From Saururus chinensis (taxonomy: Eukaryota; Streptophyta; Magnoliopsida; Piperales; Saururaceae), in contig CP141140.1 of NCBI GenBank assembly GCA_035235625.1, positions 682,001-746,000 of the forward strand: DNA of 64,000 bases, read 5' to 3'. The notes below the pieces were generated by a model. That model saw only the letters and a list, made by a program, of their open reading frames with translations, made no database searches and was not told the DNA's origin. Position numbers and translations under genes: made by a program. Position 1 is the first letter of the stretch; every line of letters starts with the position of its first letter. Positions 13,023-23,365 of this stretch are shown here, in pieces.

Positions 13023-13730
13023 TTGATTATGCACTGTGATGCAGTCTTAAGTGATGTAAATATGTGATCAGAAAATGATGCACCTTGTACATCGTTGATT
13101 TGAAAGATTATATCGCCATGCTATCGTATTTTCGATGTTGTCAGTGATATTAAAACCATTGCTGAGTTTGTTAAACTCACCCCTCTTTTTGGTGTTTTAA
13201 TTTGGGGCTACGTGGTGCGACACGCAGACGGACAGGATTGCCTCTTTGAGGAAAGGTCAGAGATAGCTTGGGTGTGATGATGGAGATCGTTGTGTGACTT
13301 CCCTTCATTTGTTTCATGCTTTATGTTAGAACCTCTGTGTAGGGTTCTTGTTTTGGATTTATGTCATATTTTACAATTGTGATGCTTATGACTTATTTTG
13401 AGCCGGTGTGGGCTTTACTTAACTAAGCTTGTGGGTTTGAGATTATTGTTTACTTTGTGATAAGCAACACTTTTTCCTTTCCTTTTATTTACTCTTGCTC
13501 AAAGGATTGTGCGCACTCCGTGTTTCTGTTAATCACCCGTGGTTAGGGTTAAGTCTTCCACTAGATCATTTCTCAATTTTCACTTTGTCGCCCCTGCGCG
13601 CTTGACCGGCCCCTGGACCGGGTTCGGCTCGGGTCGGGCATCGCCAAGGCGTGACAAAACATGCAACAAAACATCTCCTCCCTTTGGAGGAGCATTTTAA
13701 AAGAACAAGAGTAAATTTTAATATTTTTCG

Positions 13731-13832
13731 GATCAGGACAACATCATCCGATGTTAGTTGCCTACATACTCATCAGACAACATCTCCAATGTTTCCAACA
13801 AGATCGGATCCAGACGTAGTTCTGCTTAAAAC
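13731..13832 (-). promoter_or_regulatory. Conserved 3'-LTR box, copy in LTR A
   Basis: About 100 bp with the words CCGATGTTAGTTGCCTAC, CAACATCTCCAATG and GATCGGATCCAGACGTAG. The same box occurs in LTR B (21085-21186), in the different LTR D (20163-20270) and in a fragment at 47872-47985. In each full LTR it lies a few hundred bases from the 3' end. Its role is unknown; R/U5 function is inference. Confidence 0.55.
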
Positions 13833-15920
13833 TACACTATACTAAGAAGTATAACATCACACATACAATGCTTAAGTATTTTAAAACAACCTACATTTTA
13901 TGCAAGTCCTTTAATCATTCTACTTGTTCTAATTAAACAAATAATATCAAACAATGTTAGTAGTTATCTTTTGAACTATTGTTCGATAATTAATATCCCC
14001 GTCTAATCACACCCTGGAATCCACCATGCCCCTGAAATCTACCAGGAAGTACCATCTTAGCCCACAAAAGACCTGATTGGAGTGGAAGAGCATGACCCAC
14101 AACTGCACCTAGACAGAAGTGGAAGGGCATGGCCCACAACCAAGTAGGATGTCAGCTAATCCAAATGTGTGTACACTAAAATATCCTCAATAGATATGTG
14201 GTGAGCCTAGCTCACGCAGAGCTCCCTCCAATGGAGAAGTGCAACTACATGGTCAAATCAGCAGCTCCTCAATAGAGCTAAAATTCAGGAAATTATTTTG
14301 AACTCTATCTTACTCATTATTAAGCCATGATTTCGAATGACTATCCCAAACCCTATTAGACCCTTTTAGTCTAGGGTTTAAAACTCGAAACTGTCATCGG
14401 TTCATGAACTAAAACAAATAGTTAGGTCAAAGGCTTTGTTCACACTATGAACTAGTCTCAGACCCCTCTTAGGTATTTCAGTATTTATCTTGATTAGGTG
14501 TTCTCACACAATCCAAAGTTATCTACCCCATCAATTAATCTTTCAATAATCTTAAGTTAGTGATAAGTTACTATCACAACATCAATAACAAATATGAAAA
14601 CAATAAACAACATAAACAATCAAAACCACACAGGTCCAAGTAGATCATAATATCAATAACCAAATTCAATAATGATATTAGAATTGTTCGAGCTCTCGTG
14701 CCCTAACCCTCCTTAGGTTAATTGATTAAACTAATAAAAACTAGTCATAATTCACTTAAGAGCATTAAGGTAATTATTTTACCTAGGACAAGGACCCCTC
14801 TGTTCTCATGAAAGTCTTTAATTATTCAAGAGATTTTTGTATCATATTAGCCCGTCAATTTCATTCACTCGAATGCAAGCCGATTCACTCATGAGGGTAT
14901 TTTTATCTTTTTGTTCAGGGCTTCCCTAAACCCTAATGGGTTCAAAACTGATTGCAGGGGTACATCATGACGTTATGAACCCGAGGTACTTTTTTTACCA
15001 TTTAATGGGGTCATAAACCCCTTAAACCGACCCTGGTTCAATTAATCATTTTATCATTAACCCTAGGGATAAAATAGTCAAATATATACTTTTTGGGATT
15101 TTTTCCTAGCTTGTGGCCTGGTCCAAATTTAGGTTACACACTAACATCTTAATGATATTTTTCTCAATTTTTGAATCCACTCATAGGCTCCTAAACCGAA
15201 GCCCCTAAGTTTGGTCATTAAATATTATTCTATACTTTAACTCACAAGGGTAAATTGGTCATTTTAAAGTATTTGGGATTTTTAATCAATATAAAACTTG
15301 GTTAGGACTCTCTTCATACGTTCATGGTCATTCATAATTTTTTTTGAAATTTTCTGACTACTCTAACTTACTAAACTAGACATGGTTCAACTAGAGTAAT
15401 AATTTTTTTTAAGGAGCCAGACCGAACCAGATCGGGTTACCCAACCCAGTCAGGGGTGCAATGACCTGCATCACAGGTCGTCTTCCCTGCAACCGGCTAG
15501 AGGCCTCTGGTAGAGCCACCACCCACCGCCACAATAGGGCAAGGGCTGGCCCTCATCGGATCGTCACCTGGCAACGATCTCGATGGGCTTGACCCCGCCA
15601 CCCCCCAGTGGCCGGCTAGGGCAAAAGCGTCCCCTTTTGTTTTTTTGTTTTTGTTTTTAAGCAAAATGGCGAAGCCGCCACAACCAGGGCCGCCTAAGCC
15701 TGGGCTCCCGAAGAGAAGGCTAGCACGACCAATGATGGCGTGACCTTTCTCTTTTTTTATTTTATTTGTGGCCCTCATTGTAATGTCCAGGAATTTTCTA
15801 AATTCCTGAAGTCGTACACTTGGAAATTAAGGTGTAGGACCCCTTGATCTTCCCGTAGGAATAACTTAATCATCAGTTAGAAGTGGTAGCTAAAATATAT
15901 ATGGATGGAAAGTAGACAGA

Positions 15921-15966
15921 AAGAGCTTCGAAATGCCACCAAGAACGCGTGAATCGGAGTCCGGAT
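15921..15966 (+). promoter_or_regulatory. Conserved U3 box, copy in LTR B
   Basis: Contains AGAGCTTCGAAATGCCACCA and AAGAACGCGTGAATCGGAGT, then CCGG. Related boxes lie in LTR D (18203-18258), LTR E (37715-37771) and LTR A (22141-22191, inverted). It sits upstream of the TATA-like site. It probably reflects common ancestry of the LTR families or a conserved transcription-factor site. Confidence 0.55.
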
Positions 15967-18309
15967 GAGGGAGAAATGACTGTCTGAAGTTGAACATATC
16001 GTGCAGGACCCGTTTACCCGAATTAAATGTGCAAATTGTCTGTTTAAGTCACTATACGGGCCCGATCAATTACTGTTCCGAAATTAAGTTTTTGATGCCT
16101 AATTTCTAATGGGATTAGGGCATGCTTATAAAAAGCCTTCTTATGACACAATTTGGGGATCTTTGCCCGATTGAAGGGGTGGACAATAAAGGAAAAGAGG
16201 GAATTTTCCGGTGAAACTCCGGCAAGGCTCCGGCGGTGGTGGATTGACGTCAACTCGGCCACATAGGTAGGATTTCAGGTTGAGATTATTAGGAAATTAT
16301 TAGCTAATTTTATTGAAAATTATGTTAATAGTAAATTCTGCAAATTATTTAATTGATTTGAAAACACTGTTCATCGCGAAGAACAGTGATCTGCAGCCTT
16401 GCCCACTGTTTGACGGCCGATGACCGGCAGCCGGCCGATGACCGGCTGGTCTTTTAGGTCTGGCTTCTCTCATCGGAGGGCCAGGCTCCGGTACGTGGCG
16501 GCCGCCGAGCAGGGCACCCGACCGGTTGTTAAAAAAACAAACAAACAAACATATCGGGAAGCCGCTGGCCGTGGCCGCGCCGGTCCTGGCTTTGGCCATG
16601 CCGGCCCTGGGCGCACCGGCCTGGGCTGCGCTGGCTCCGGCCGTGGCGGCATCACCACCAGTTTAAAAAAAAGAGAGAAGAAAGGAAATGCCCCCTTCTG
16701 CGCCGGTCGGCCACCGGACGACGGCGGGACTGGGCTGGTCGGAATCGCCACCAGGCGGTGATCTGATTCCGCCCAGCCCTCGCTGCAGAGCGGCGGCCTG
16801 GGGCAGCGCCGCAAGAGGCGTTTCTGCCTCTGGCCGGACGCGGGAAAGATGACCCGCGTTGCGGGTTGTTGACCTGAACCAAACCGGTTCGGGTTGTTAA
16901 AAAAAAGAATTGAGGGGGAAGTGAACCGGGTCCGGTTCATGGGGCTAAAAGTGTCAAAAAAATTCTAGAAAAATACACATGTACCTAGAGAGGTTTGGGA
17001 TTATTCTAAATGAGTTTTCACTTGGGTAAAAATCCCAGAGACTATGAAATAACCTTTTTATCCCTATTAGTTAATTATAGTACAATATTCACTTACCTAA
17101 CTTTGGGGCTCCGGTTCAGGGGTCTATGAGTTGATCTATAAATTGAGAAAATTCTCAGTGAGAGTTTAATGTGTAAAATAATTATAGGCTAAACCACTTA
17201 GTGAGAAAAAATCCCAGTGAGTGGGTAATTGACTGTTTTGGCCGTAGGGTTAATCGTAAATCGTTAAGTCAACCTGAGTCGGTTCAAGGGGTGACGACCC
17301 TGTCACATGCTAGGAAAATTACACAGAGACCATGAAGTCAAGTAGTGTGCTTGAGTTTAATTTTGGACCCGTTGGATGTCATTAAGGCCTTAAACCAAAT
17401 AACAGAACTACCCCTATGCAAACTGGCCCGCATTCACGTGGATGTTGTTAACGGGCCAATATGATACTGAAACCTTTTGAGAGGTTAAAGACTTACCCGA
17501 GTGCAGAGAGGACTGTATCCAATGTTGAATAATTACTCTAATGCCCTTATATGTATTACGACCAGTTTCATAAAGATTTATTAAGATAACCCAAGGAGGG
17601 TTAGGGCACAAGAGCTCGAATAATTCTTATATCATTAATGAATTTTATTATTGATATTATGATATGCTTAGACCTGTGTAGTTCTTATAGTTTATGTTGT
17701 TCTTTGTTTTAATTTTTGATATTGATGTTGTGATAGTAATTTATCACTATCTTTAAATTATTGAAAGAATAATTATTTGGGGTTTGATAGTTTTGGATTG
17801 GGCAAGAACACCTAATCAAGATAAAGACTAAAATACCTCAGAGGGGTCTGAGACTAGTTCATACAGTGAAAAAAGCCTTTGACCTGACGATTTGCCTTAG
17901 TTGATGAACTGATGACATGTCTCGAGTTGTAAACCTTAGTCTAGAAGTGTAACGACGCGTTTTTCGATTACATCTAACCTGAAGGGTTAGGCTTAATTGG
18001 ATAATTTTGAGATAAATTTTAGAGGTTTTCAATGGTTTAAACCTCTGTATTTGAGTGGTGCTCGAAGAAACGAGCATAACGATTCGAAGAACGGGCAAAA
18101 CGGAGGTCGGGACTGGAAGTTATGATATTTGAGAAACGTGCATTATAGGTGGGACCCACATGGAAAGAGCATGAGTTACTGCTTTCAGTGGATTAGTATC
18201 GAAGGGCTCTTCGATACGAGTCCAACGGTACAAAGAACGCGCGAATCCGAATCCGGGGTAGGAAGTTACGCGCGTTTGAAGGATTTCCTTTTTTTAAAAA
18301 AAAGGAAAA

Positions 18310-18520
18310 TAAAAAGAAATGCGCGGCGCGCGTAACGCGCTGCCGCGATGCGCAGTCACCGCGGGCGTCACACGCGGGCGCGCGGCACGGGAAAAATAGC
18401 GGGCGCCGTCATTTCTGGCGGCGCCGCATTTTCGTGCGGCGCAGCGCCGCAGTTTCGCGGCGCCGTGGTTTAAATTTGCGGCGCGCCGCGGTTTTTGGTG
18501 CGCCGAGGCTTATATAAACC
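18310..18520 (+). promoter_or_regulatory. CpG-rich promoter block and TATA box of LTR D
   Basis: About 200 bp of almost pure GCGGCGC-type sequence with many overlapping short palindromes (GGCGCGCC, GCGGCGCAGCGCCGC). CTTATATAAACCCC follows at 18509-18522. The GC content contrasts sharply with the surrounding AT-rich DNA. The TATA box directly after it suggests the LTR's own promoter, with U3 to its left. Confidence 0.6.
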
Positions 18521-18599
18521 CCATTTGAGCTTTTTTTTCAGGGAAGAACTTCTCTACCCCCGTTTCTGACCGTTCTGAGGCCAATTAAGGCCGTTCAAG

Positions 18600-19240
18600 A
18601 CTCGTTTCCTACTAAATCGAGTATGCTCTACTCAATGGAGTTGTCCGTTCTTCGAGTTGGAGACCGTATGATGAGGAAACGTCCCAAGACAAGAGGAGGT
18701 CCTGCCCGTTATCTTCATGCACCGACGAACTTTGTTTTCTCTATTTTTGGCCATCCCAACTCCGATTTAGTCGGTCCAAGAGGCGTTCTTGACTAAATCG
18801 AGTATGTTCTACGTGGTGGAGGGTTCCGTTTTCTGAGTTGGCAATCGTATGAAGAGGAAACGCCCCAAGAGAAGGAAAGGTTCTACCCATACCGACAAAC
18901 TTTGTTTTCTCTGTTTCTGGCCATCCCAACTCCGATTTAGTCGGTCCAAGAGGCGTTCTTGACTAAATCGAGTATGTTCTACGTGGTGGAGGGTTCCGTT
19001 TTCTGAGTTGGCAATCGTATGAAGAGAAAACGCCCCAAGACAAGGAGAGGTTCTACCCGTACCAACCAACTTTGTTTTCTCTGTTTCTGGCCACTCCCAA
19101 CTCCGATTTAGTCGATTCAAGAGCCGTTCTTGACTAAATCGAAGGTGTTCTACGCGATGGTGGGTTCTATTTTCTGAGCTGACAACCTTATAAGGAGGAA
19201 GTGCCCCGAGATTAAGCAAAGCCCTGCCCGAACACCGAAA
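18600..19240 (+). repeat. Four tandem units of about 180 bp in LTR D
   Basis: Each unit contains GACTAAATCGAGTATGTTCT, GAGTTGGCAATCGTATGAAG, AGGAAACGCCCCAAGA and TTTGTTTTCTCTGTTTCTGG. The second and third units are almost identical; the outer units are more diverged, as expected for growth by unequal exchange. The minus-strand frames here (18741-19243) are a by-product of the repeat. Confidence 0.9.
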
Positions 19241-19374
19241 CAAGAAAAAGACACCCGAAGTAAGACGGGGTTCTATCCGTAGATACCGATACTGTATGGG
19301 TTATGAGAGAAGTAAGCATTTCTGATCTTCCGTACAACATGTGCTAAGTTATGATGTGTGTTATGCTACGATTT

Positions 19375-19915
19375 ATATATGCCATGCTATGTGCCTATAT
19401 ACTATGCTATGTGCATATATGCCATGCTATGTGCCTATATGTCATGCTATGTGCCTATATACTATGCTATGTACCTATATGTCATGCTATGTGCCTATAT
19501 ACTATGCTATGTACCTATATGCCATGCTATGTGCCTATATACTATGCTATGTGCCTATATGTCATGTTATGTGCCTATATACTATGCTATGTGCATATAT
19601 GTCATGCTTTGTGCCTATATGCCATGCTATGTGCCTATATACTATGCTATATACCCATATGTCATGCTATGTGCCTATATATATGCTATGTACCTATATG
19701 TCATGCTATGTGCCTATATGCCATGCTATGTGCCTATATACCATGCTACGTGCCTATATACCATGCTATGTGCCTATATACTATGCTATGTGCCTATATG
19801 CCATGCTATGTGCCTATATACTATGCTATGTGCCTATATGTCATGCTATGTGCCTATATGTTATGCTATGTGCCTATATACTATGCTATGTGCCTAGATG
19901 CCATGATGTATACTT
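19375..19915 (+). repeat. Minisatellite with 20-bp unit in LTR D (about 27 copies)
   Basis: The unit is TATATGCCATGCTATGTGCC, with the variants ACTATGC and GTCATGC in the middle. The copies are almost unbroken over about 540 bp. Because the unit is 20 bp and contains no stop word in any frame, all three plus frames stay open and encode the same Cys-, Tyr- and Met-rich 20-residue repeat. This looks like an accident of unit length and not a coding region. Confidence 0.95.
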
Positions 19916-20162
19916 ATATGACGTGTGTGGTCTCGCTCTAGGGTAAAGCGAGACGTGTAATTTGTGTTCTCGGTCTCGGCTCAGTGATAGAGCGAGGTAC
20001 GTGTATGAGATTTCGATCCCGCTATATGGTAGAGCGAGATGTACGATTCCGTTAATTTATTAACTTCCGCTTGACTCCGATATATGATGAGTGTTTGTAT
20101 AATCCGATTAAATATTCGGAGATATGTATTTTATACGTATGATTTTGTGATGTTTGTGGTAT

Positions 20163-20270
20163 GTAGTAGCCATTAGGCAGAACTACGTTCGGATCCGATC
20201 GTATTGGAATAATATCCAATACGTACGTAGGCAACCAACGGCAAGGCAACGTTGGCCCGATCCAAATCAT
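20163..20270 (+). promoter_or_regulatory. Conserved 3'-LTR box, copy in LTR D
   Basis: Contains GGCAGAACTACGTTCGGATC, CGTACGTAGGCAACCAACG and GTTGGCCCGATCCAAA. It matches the boxes in LTR A (inverted) and LTR B although the rest of D differs from A and B. It starts about 330 bp before the end of D. Confidence 0.55.
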
Positions 20271-21084
20271 TATAATAATATGTTTTATTCTGTTTTACAT
20301 GCGACGAACTATGAAGCTTCGTCGTGTGTATATGTTCGTTACAACCTAAGTCTACGTACGAGGAAGCCTTAAAGCTCCGTAGTGCGTAGACGAACGTTGT
20401 ACCTCTCGCACTTAGACGATGATTCCTGGCTCAAGGAAAAAGAAAATTTCCTATTAGTGATTTTGTGGGCCCGGCTCGGGTCGGGTCGTCACAAGAAGGG
20501 ACTAATAGGGTTTGGGATAGTCATTCGGAATCCTGGCTTATAGATGAGCAAGATAGGGTTCAGAATGATTTCTTAAGTTTTAGCTCTATTGAGGAGCCGC
20601 TGATTTGACCGTGTAGTTGCACCTCCCCATTGGAGGGAGTTCTGTGTGAGCCGGGCTCACCACAGATCTATTGAGGATCTTTTAGTGTACACACAATTAG
20701 GGTCGCTGACATCCTGCTTAGTTGGCATCTCTGACCACTTCTGTTCAGGTGCAGTTGTGGGCCATGCCCTTCCACTTCGGTCAGGTCCTTATGGGCTAGG
20801 TTGGGAGATGACACTTCTTGGTGGATTCCAGGGGCCTGGTGGATTCCAGGATGTTTCGTTGTCATTTGTCACTTAAGTTGACATCTGATGAGTCTGTCTG
20901 TCATTGGGATTAGACAGGGATATTAATTATCGAACAATGGTTCGAGAAATAATTAATAACGTTGATTGATATTGCTTGTTTAATTAGAACAAGTTGAACG
21001 ATTAAAGGACTTGCATAAAATGTAGGTTGCTTGAAAATACTTAAGCATTGCATGTGTGGTGTTATGCTTCTTAGTATAGTGTAG

Positions 21085-21186
21085 TATTAGGCAGAACTAT
21101 GTCTGGATCCGATCTTGTTGGAAACATTGGAGATGTTGTCTGATGAATACGTAGGCAACTAACATCGGGTGATGTTGGCCCGATCC
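21085..21186 (+). promoter_or_regulatory. Conserved 3'-LTR box, copy in LTR B
   Basis: Contains TTAGGCAGAACTATGTCTGG, ATACGTAGGCAACTAACATC and GTTGGCCCGATCC. It lies about 440-540 bp before the LTR end. A splice-donor-like CAGGTAAGATC follows at 21304. Confidence 0.55.
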
Positions 21187-22331
21187 AAAAAATATTAACA
21201 AAACTTTTTGTCCTTTGGAAGCTCTTCTCCTGACAGCGGAGAGATTTCATTGTTGTTATTGTGGTTGTTTCGTTTGGTTTGTTGCAGATTCTCCAAGCGA
21301 CAACAGGTAAGATCAAGAAAGGTGAGCACAAGTAGAAGATTCTGCGCTTTTATAACTTCGGTACGTAAGTGTACCTTAAGCGTGAGAGTCAACTTGTTAT
21401 TTATTTTTAAACGGGTGATAGACTTGTACTTAGATGGATGAGCTGGTCTTTATGATTTTTCAGACGTTAAATAATATCATATGATTTGATATACGTATTT
21501 GTGAACCCCAGTTATCATGACCTGGATATTTAATCGAATGGTTGTTTTGTATTTAAAGAAAAAAAAATTTGCTACCTACCATTTGTGCTATTTAAAAATG
21601 CTTTTAAAAATCCGGATCGTGACACTCGTTGCAGCCGTAGAACTTGCCGCTGGCGTTTTCACCCCCCGGTCGCTTGTGCCTAGCGGCCGAGGTTTATGTG
21701 CAGAAGAAGACCAATCGGCCAGTGGCTATCAATGGGAGGTGTTTTTTTTTTAATTACTGTAGATACATTGTTCTATGTAATTACAGGAACAATGATCTCT
21801 GCACAATACTGTATAAGAAATCATATAACTATTACATAGATTTTTGTTCTTTTTTTAATTTAATTGACTCGAAATTAAGACAACCAACCTACCTTAATTG
21901 CTAGTTTGCGATTGATGTTCCGCCATCAGAACCTCGTTGGATCCTCACTGTTCCCCACCTTCTCTGTCATTTCCGCTAAAAACCCCCATTAACTAGGCCA
22001 CTTAATTGGGCCTCTAAAAATTAATTTTGGAAGTCTAATTAATCAGGCCCGCAAAAAATAACTTAAATAGCCAAAAATACATTTAAATTGGGTAAACAGG
22101 CCATATACGATAGATTCAACTTCAAACAATCGTATCTCCCTCATCCGAACTTCTGATTTACGCGATCTTGGTGGCATTTTGAAACTTTTTCTGTCTGTTT
22201 TCTAACAACATAGGTTTCAAACATAAATTCTATTTAGGGAGGAAGTTATTCTCCTAAGAATATTAATGGGTTAAACACCTTATTTTTCACGTATTTAATT
22301 TTTAAAACCTAGGAAAATATGAGATATTACA

Positions 22332-22971
22332 TATATGCCTCAATTCACACATAGCAAAATTTAATAAAATTATTTTCCTCAATAATACTACCATTTAATT
22401 AATCTTTTTATGCCCCAAACTTTCCTCAAGGTAACCCAAACCTTTTTAGGTCGGGTCTATTCTATTGAACCTCCTTCCCTCTTCTTCCTTCTTTTTTCTT
22501 CCTCCTTCGCCCACATGTAATTTTCCTCATTTATTGTTGTTGTGGCCTCTTTGGTTGTTGTCCTCCTCTTCGTCTTAGTTTTTTTCATAATATATAGCCA
22601 AAGAACACAATATTCTATATTTCCTATATTTTAAACACAAATCCCACATTACTTGTTTATGGACGAAACTATCATTAGGTTTTAAATAAACACACTATCA
22701 AACATATCATAATAAATAAACACTAAAACATTGCGGTACCATTCCAGTGGGCTAGGATTTATTGGCATTAATCGAAAGCCGCTGGTGAGAGGTGATTAGC
22801 GCTAACTCACTAGCGAGTGTCATTGATTAGTAAAAAAAACTACTTTTTTACACTTCAGAAGTTGCTGAGGGCTCTAAAGGCTTCATTTCATCATATTCGA
22901 TTACCCTTTAACCTCCATAATGGATATAATTAATATTTATATATATTACAACAGAAAGGTAAGAAATAATA

Positions 22972-23014
<43 letters not shown>

Positions 23015-23157
23015 CGATTGATAAATATTGATGTATCGGTGAGGTTCAACGAGCGGCTCTTTCAAAGTTAAAGAACTACTTTGCTGTTAATAGTAATGTA
23101 AAATTTAACGTATGTATAGCTTGGGGGCTGGTTATAAAATTGCTGGTTATAAGGAGC
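22332..23157. other. Spacer between the LTR nest and CCT4
   Basis: AT-rich and non-coding. It includes a pyrimidine-rich tract at 22465-22580 and a (CA)n(TA)n microsatellite at 22973-23008. The short space suggests the CCT4 promoter is confined to the last few hundred bases before 23366. Confidence 0.5.
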
Positions 23158-23165
23158 ATATATAA
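23158..23165 (+). promoter_or_regulatory. Possible CCT4 TATA box
   Basis: TATATAAG lies about 200 bp upstream of the CCT4 start codon. It would give a 5' leader of roughly 170 nt with no intervening repeat. Other TA-rich words occur nearby, so this is a weak call. Confidence 0.35.
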
Positions 23166-23365
23166 GTAATAAGCGAAAAGTTTTATTGGGGTATAGAACG
23201 AGTGAAAGGCCTAAGTATATAATGGGAAAATACTTTTATTGGAGTATTTTGGTAGAGAGGGTTTTGCTTTGCAGTTTAACTAGGGTTTCGCACGTCTCCA
23301 TTTCCCGGATCCTCCTCCCTCCACCACTTTGCATTCCAAATCTCTTCCCGTCCCATCGGATCCCA

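Larger units (their letters stand above)
10200..13656 (+). mobile_element. Solo LTR C1 (3457 bp) nested in LTR A
   Basis: It begins TGTAAGGACCCTCATC and ends CCAAGGCGTGACA, with canonical TG...CA termini. An exact 5-bp target duplication, AAACA, lies at 10195-10199 and 13657-13661. It has no internal retrotransposon genes and no second LTR, so it is a solo LTR. A TATA-like ACTATAAAAGGG at about 10622 probably marks the U3/R border. It contains a minisatellite at 12622-13022. The same family occurs as C2 (31064-34949, minus). Joining its flanks restores continuous LTR A sequence, which confirms the insertion. Confidence 0.93.
17948..20493 (+). mobile_element. Solo LTR D (2546 bp) nested in LTR B
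   Basis: It starts TGTAACGACGCGTTTTTCG and ends GGTCGGGTCGTCACA. An exact target duplication AGAAG lies at 17943-17947 and 20494-20498. It holds, in order, the U3 box (18203-18258), an extremely GC- and CpG-rich promoter-proximal block (18310-18510), a TATA box (18510), four tandem copies of a roughly 180-bp unit (18600-19240) and a 20-bp-unit minisatellite (19375-19915). No gag or pol is present. It is the youngest layer of the nest by position. Confidence 0.93.
15779..21624 (+). mobile_element. Solo LTR B (about 3.3 kb own sequence) nested in LTR A and itself split by LTR D
   Basis: It begins TGTAATGTCCAGGAATT at 15779 and ends CCGGATCGTGACA at 21624. The flanks are CTCAT (15774-15778) and CTCGT (21625-21629), a target duplication with one mismatch. 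Excluding D (17948-20493) it is about 3295 bp. It is the same family as LTR A but inserted in the opposite direction. A TATA-like GCTTATAAAAAGCC lies at 16124-16137. A GC-rich block at 16390-16890 has open frames on both strands that reflect composition, not a gene. No internal element genes or second LTR are visible. Confidence 0.85.
9815..22331 (-). mobile_element. Solo LTR A (Ty3-type, about 3.2 kb own sequence), host of three nested insertions
   Basis: Read on the minus strand, LTR A starts at 22331 with TGTAATATCTCATATTTTCC and ends at 9815. Its flanks are TGTAT (9810-9814) and TATAT (22332-22336), a 5-bp target duplication with one mismatch. Its last two bases have decayed from CA to GA. 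Removing C1 (10200-13656), B (15779-21624) and their target duplications leaves about 3.2 kb. That remainder aligns by eye along its length with LTR B in the opposite orientation. No gag, pol, primer-binding site or second LTR is present, so it is a solo LTR left by recombination between the two LTRs of a full element. It is the oldest layer of the nest. The GC-rich segment around 15420-15740 belongs to it. Confidence 0.75.

Noticed and set aside
13651-13845. Conserved translated-looking stretch repeated at 20052-20270 and 21071-21331
   Set aside because: The similarity is of DNA, at the same place in LTRs; frames are short and stops differ, so it is a shared LTR box and not an exon.
16345-16940. 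Long overlapping frames on both strands in GC-rich DNA
   Set aside because: Inside solo LTR B; openness follows from GC content, and the translations are Pro/Arg/Gly-rich without a domain.
19341-19946. Three overlapping plus-strand open frames of 179-201 codons
   Set aside because: They are the same 20-bp repeat read in three frames; open only because the unit has no stop word.
9815-21624. LTR A and LTR B as the two LTRs of one retrotransposon
   Set aside because: They lie in opposite orientations, B is inside A with its own target duplication, and there are no coding domains between them.
23186-23365. 60-codon N-terminal extension of CCT4
   Set aside because: It starts at TTG, and the first ATG in frame is at 23366, where the conserved protein begins.
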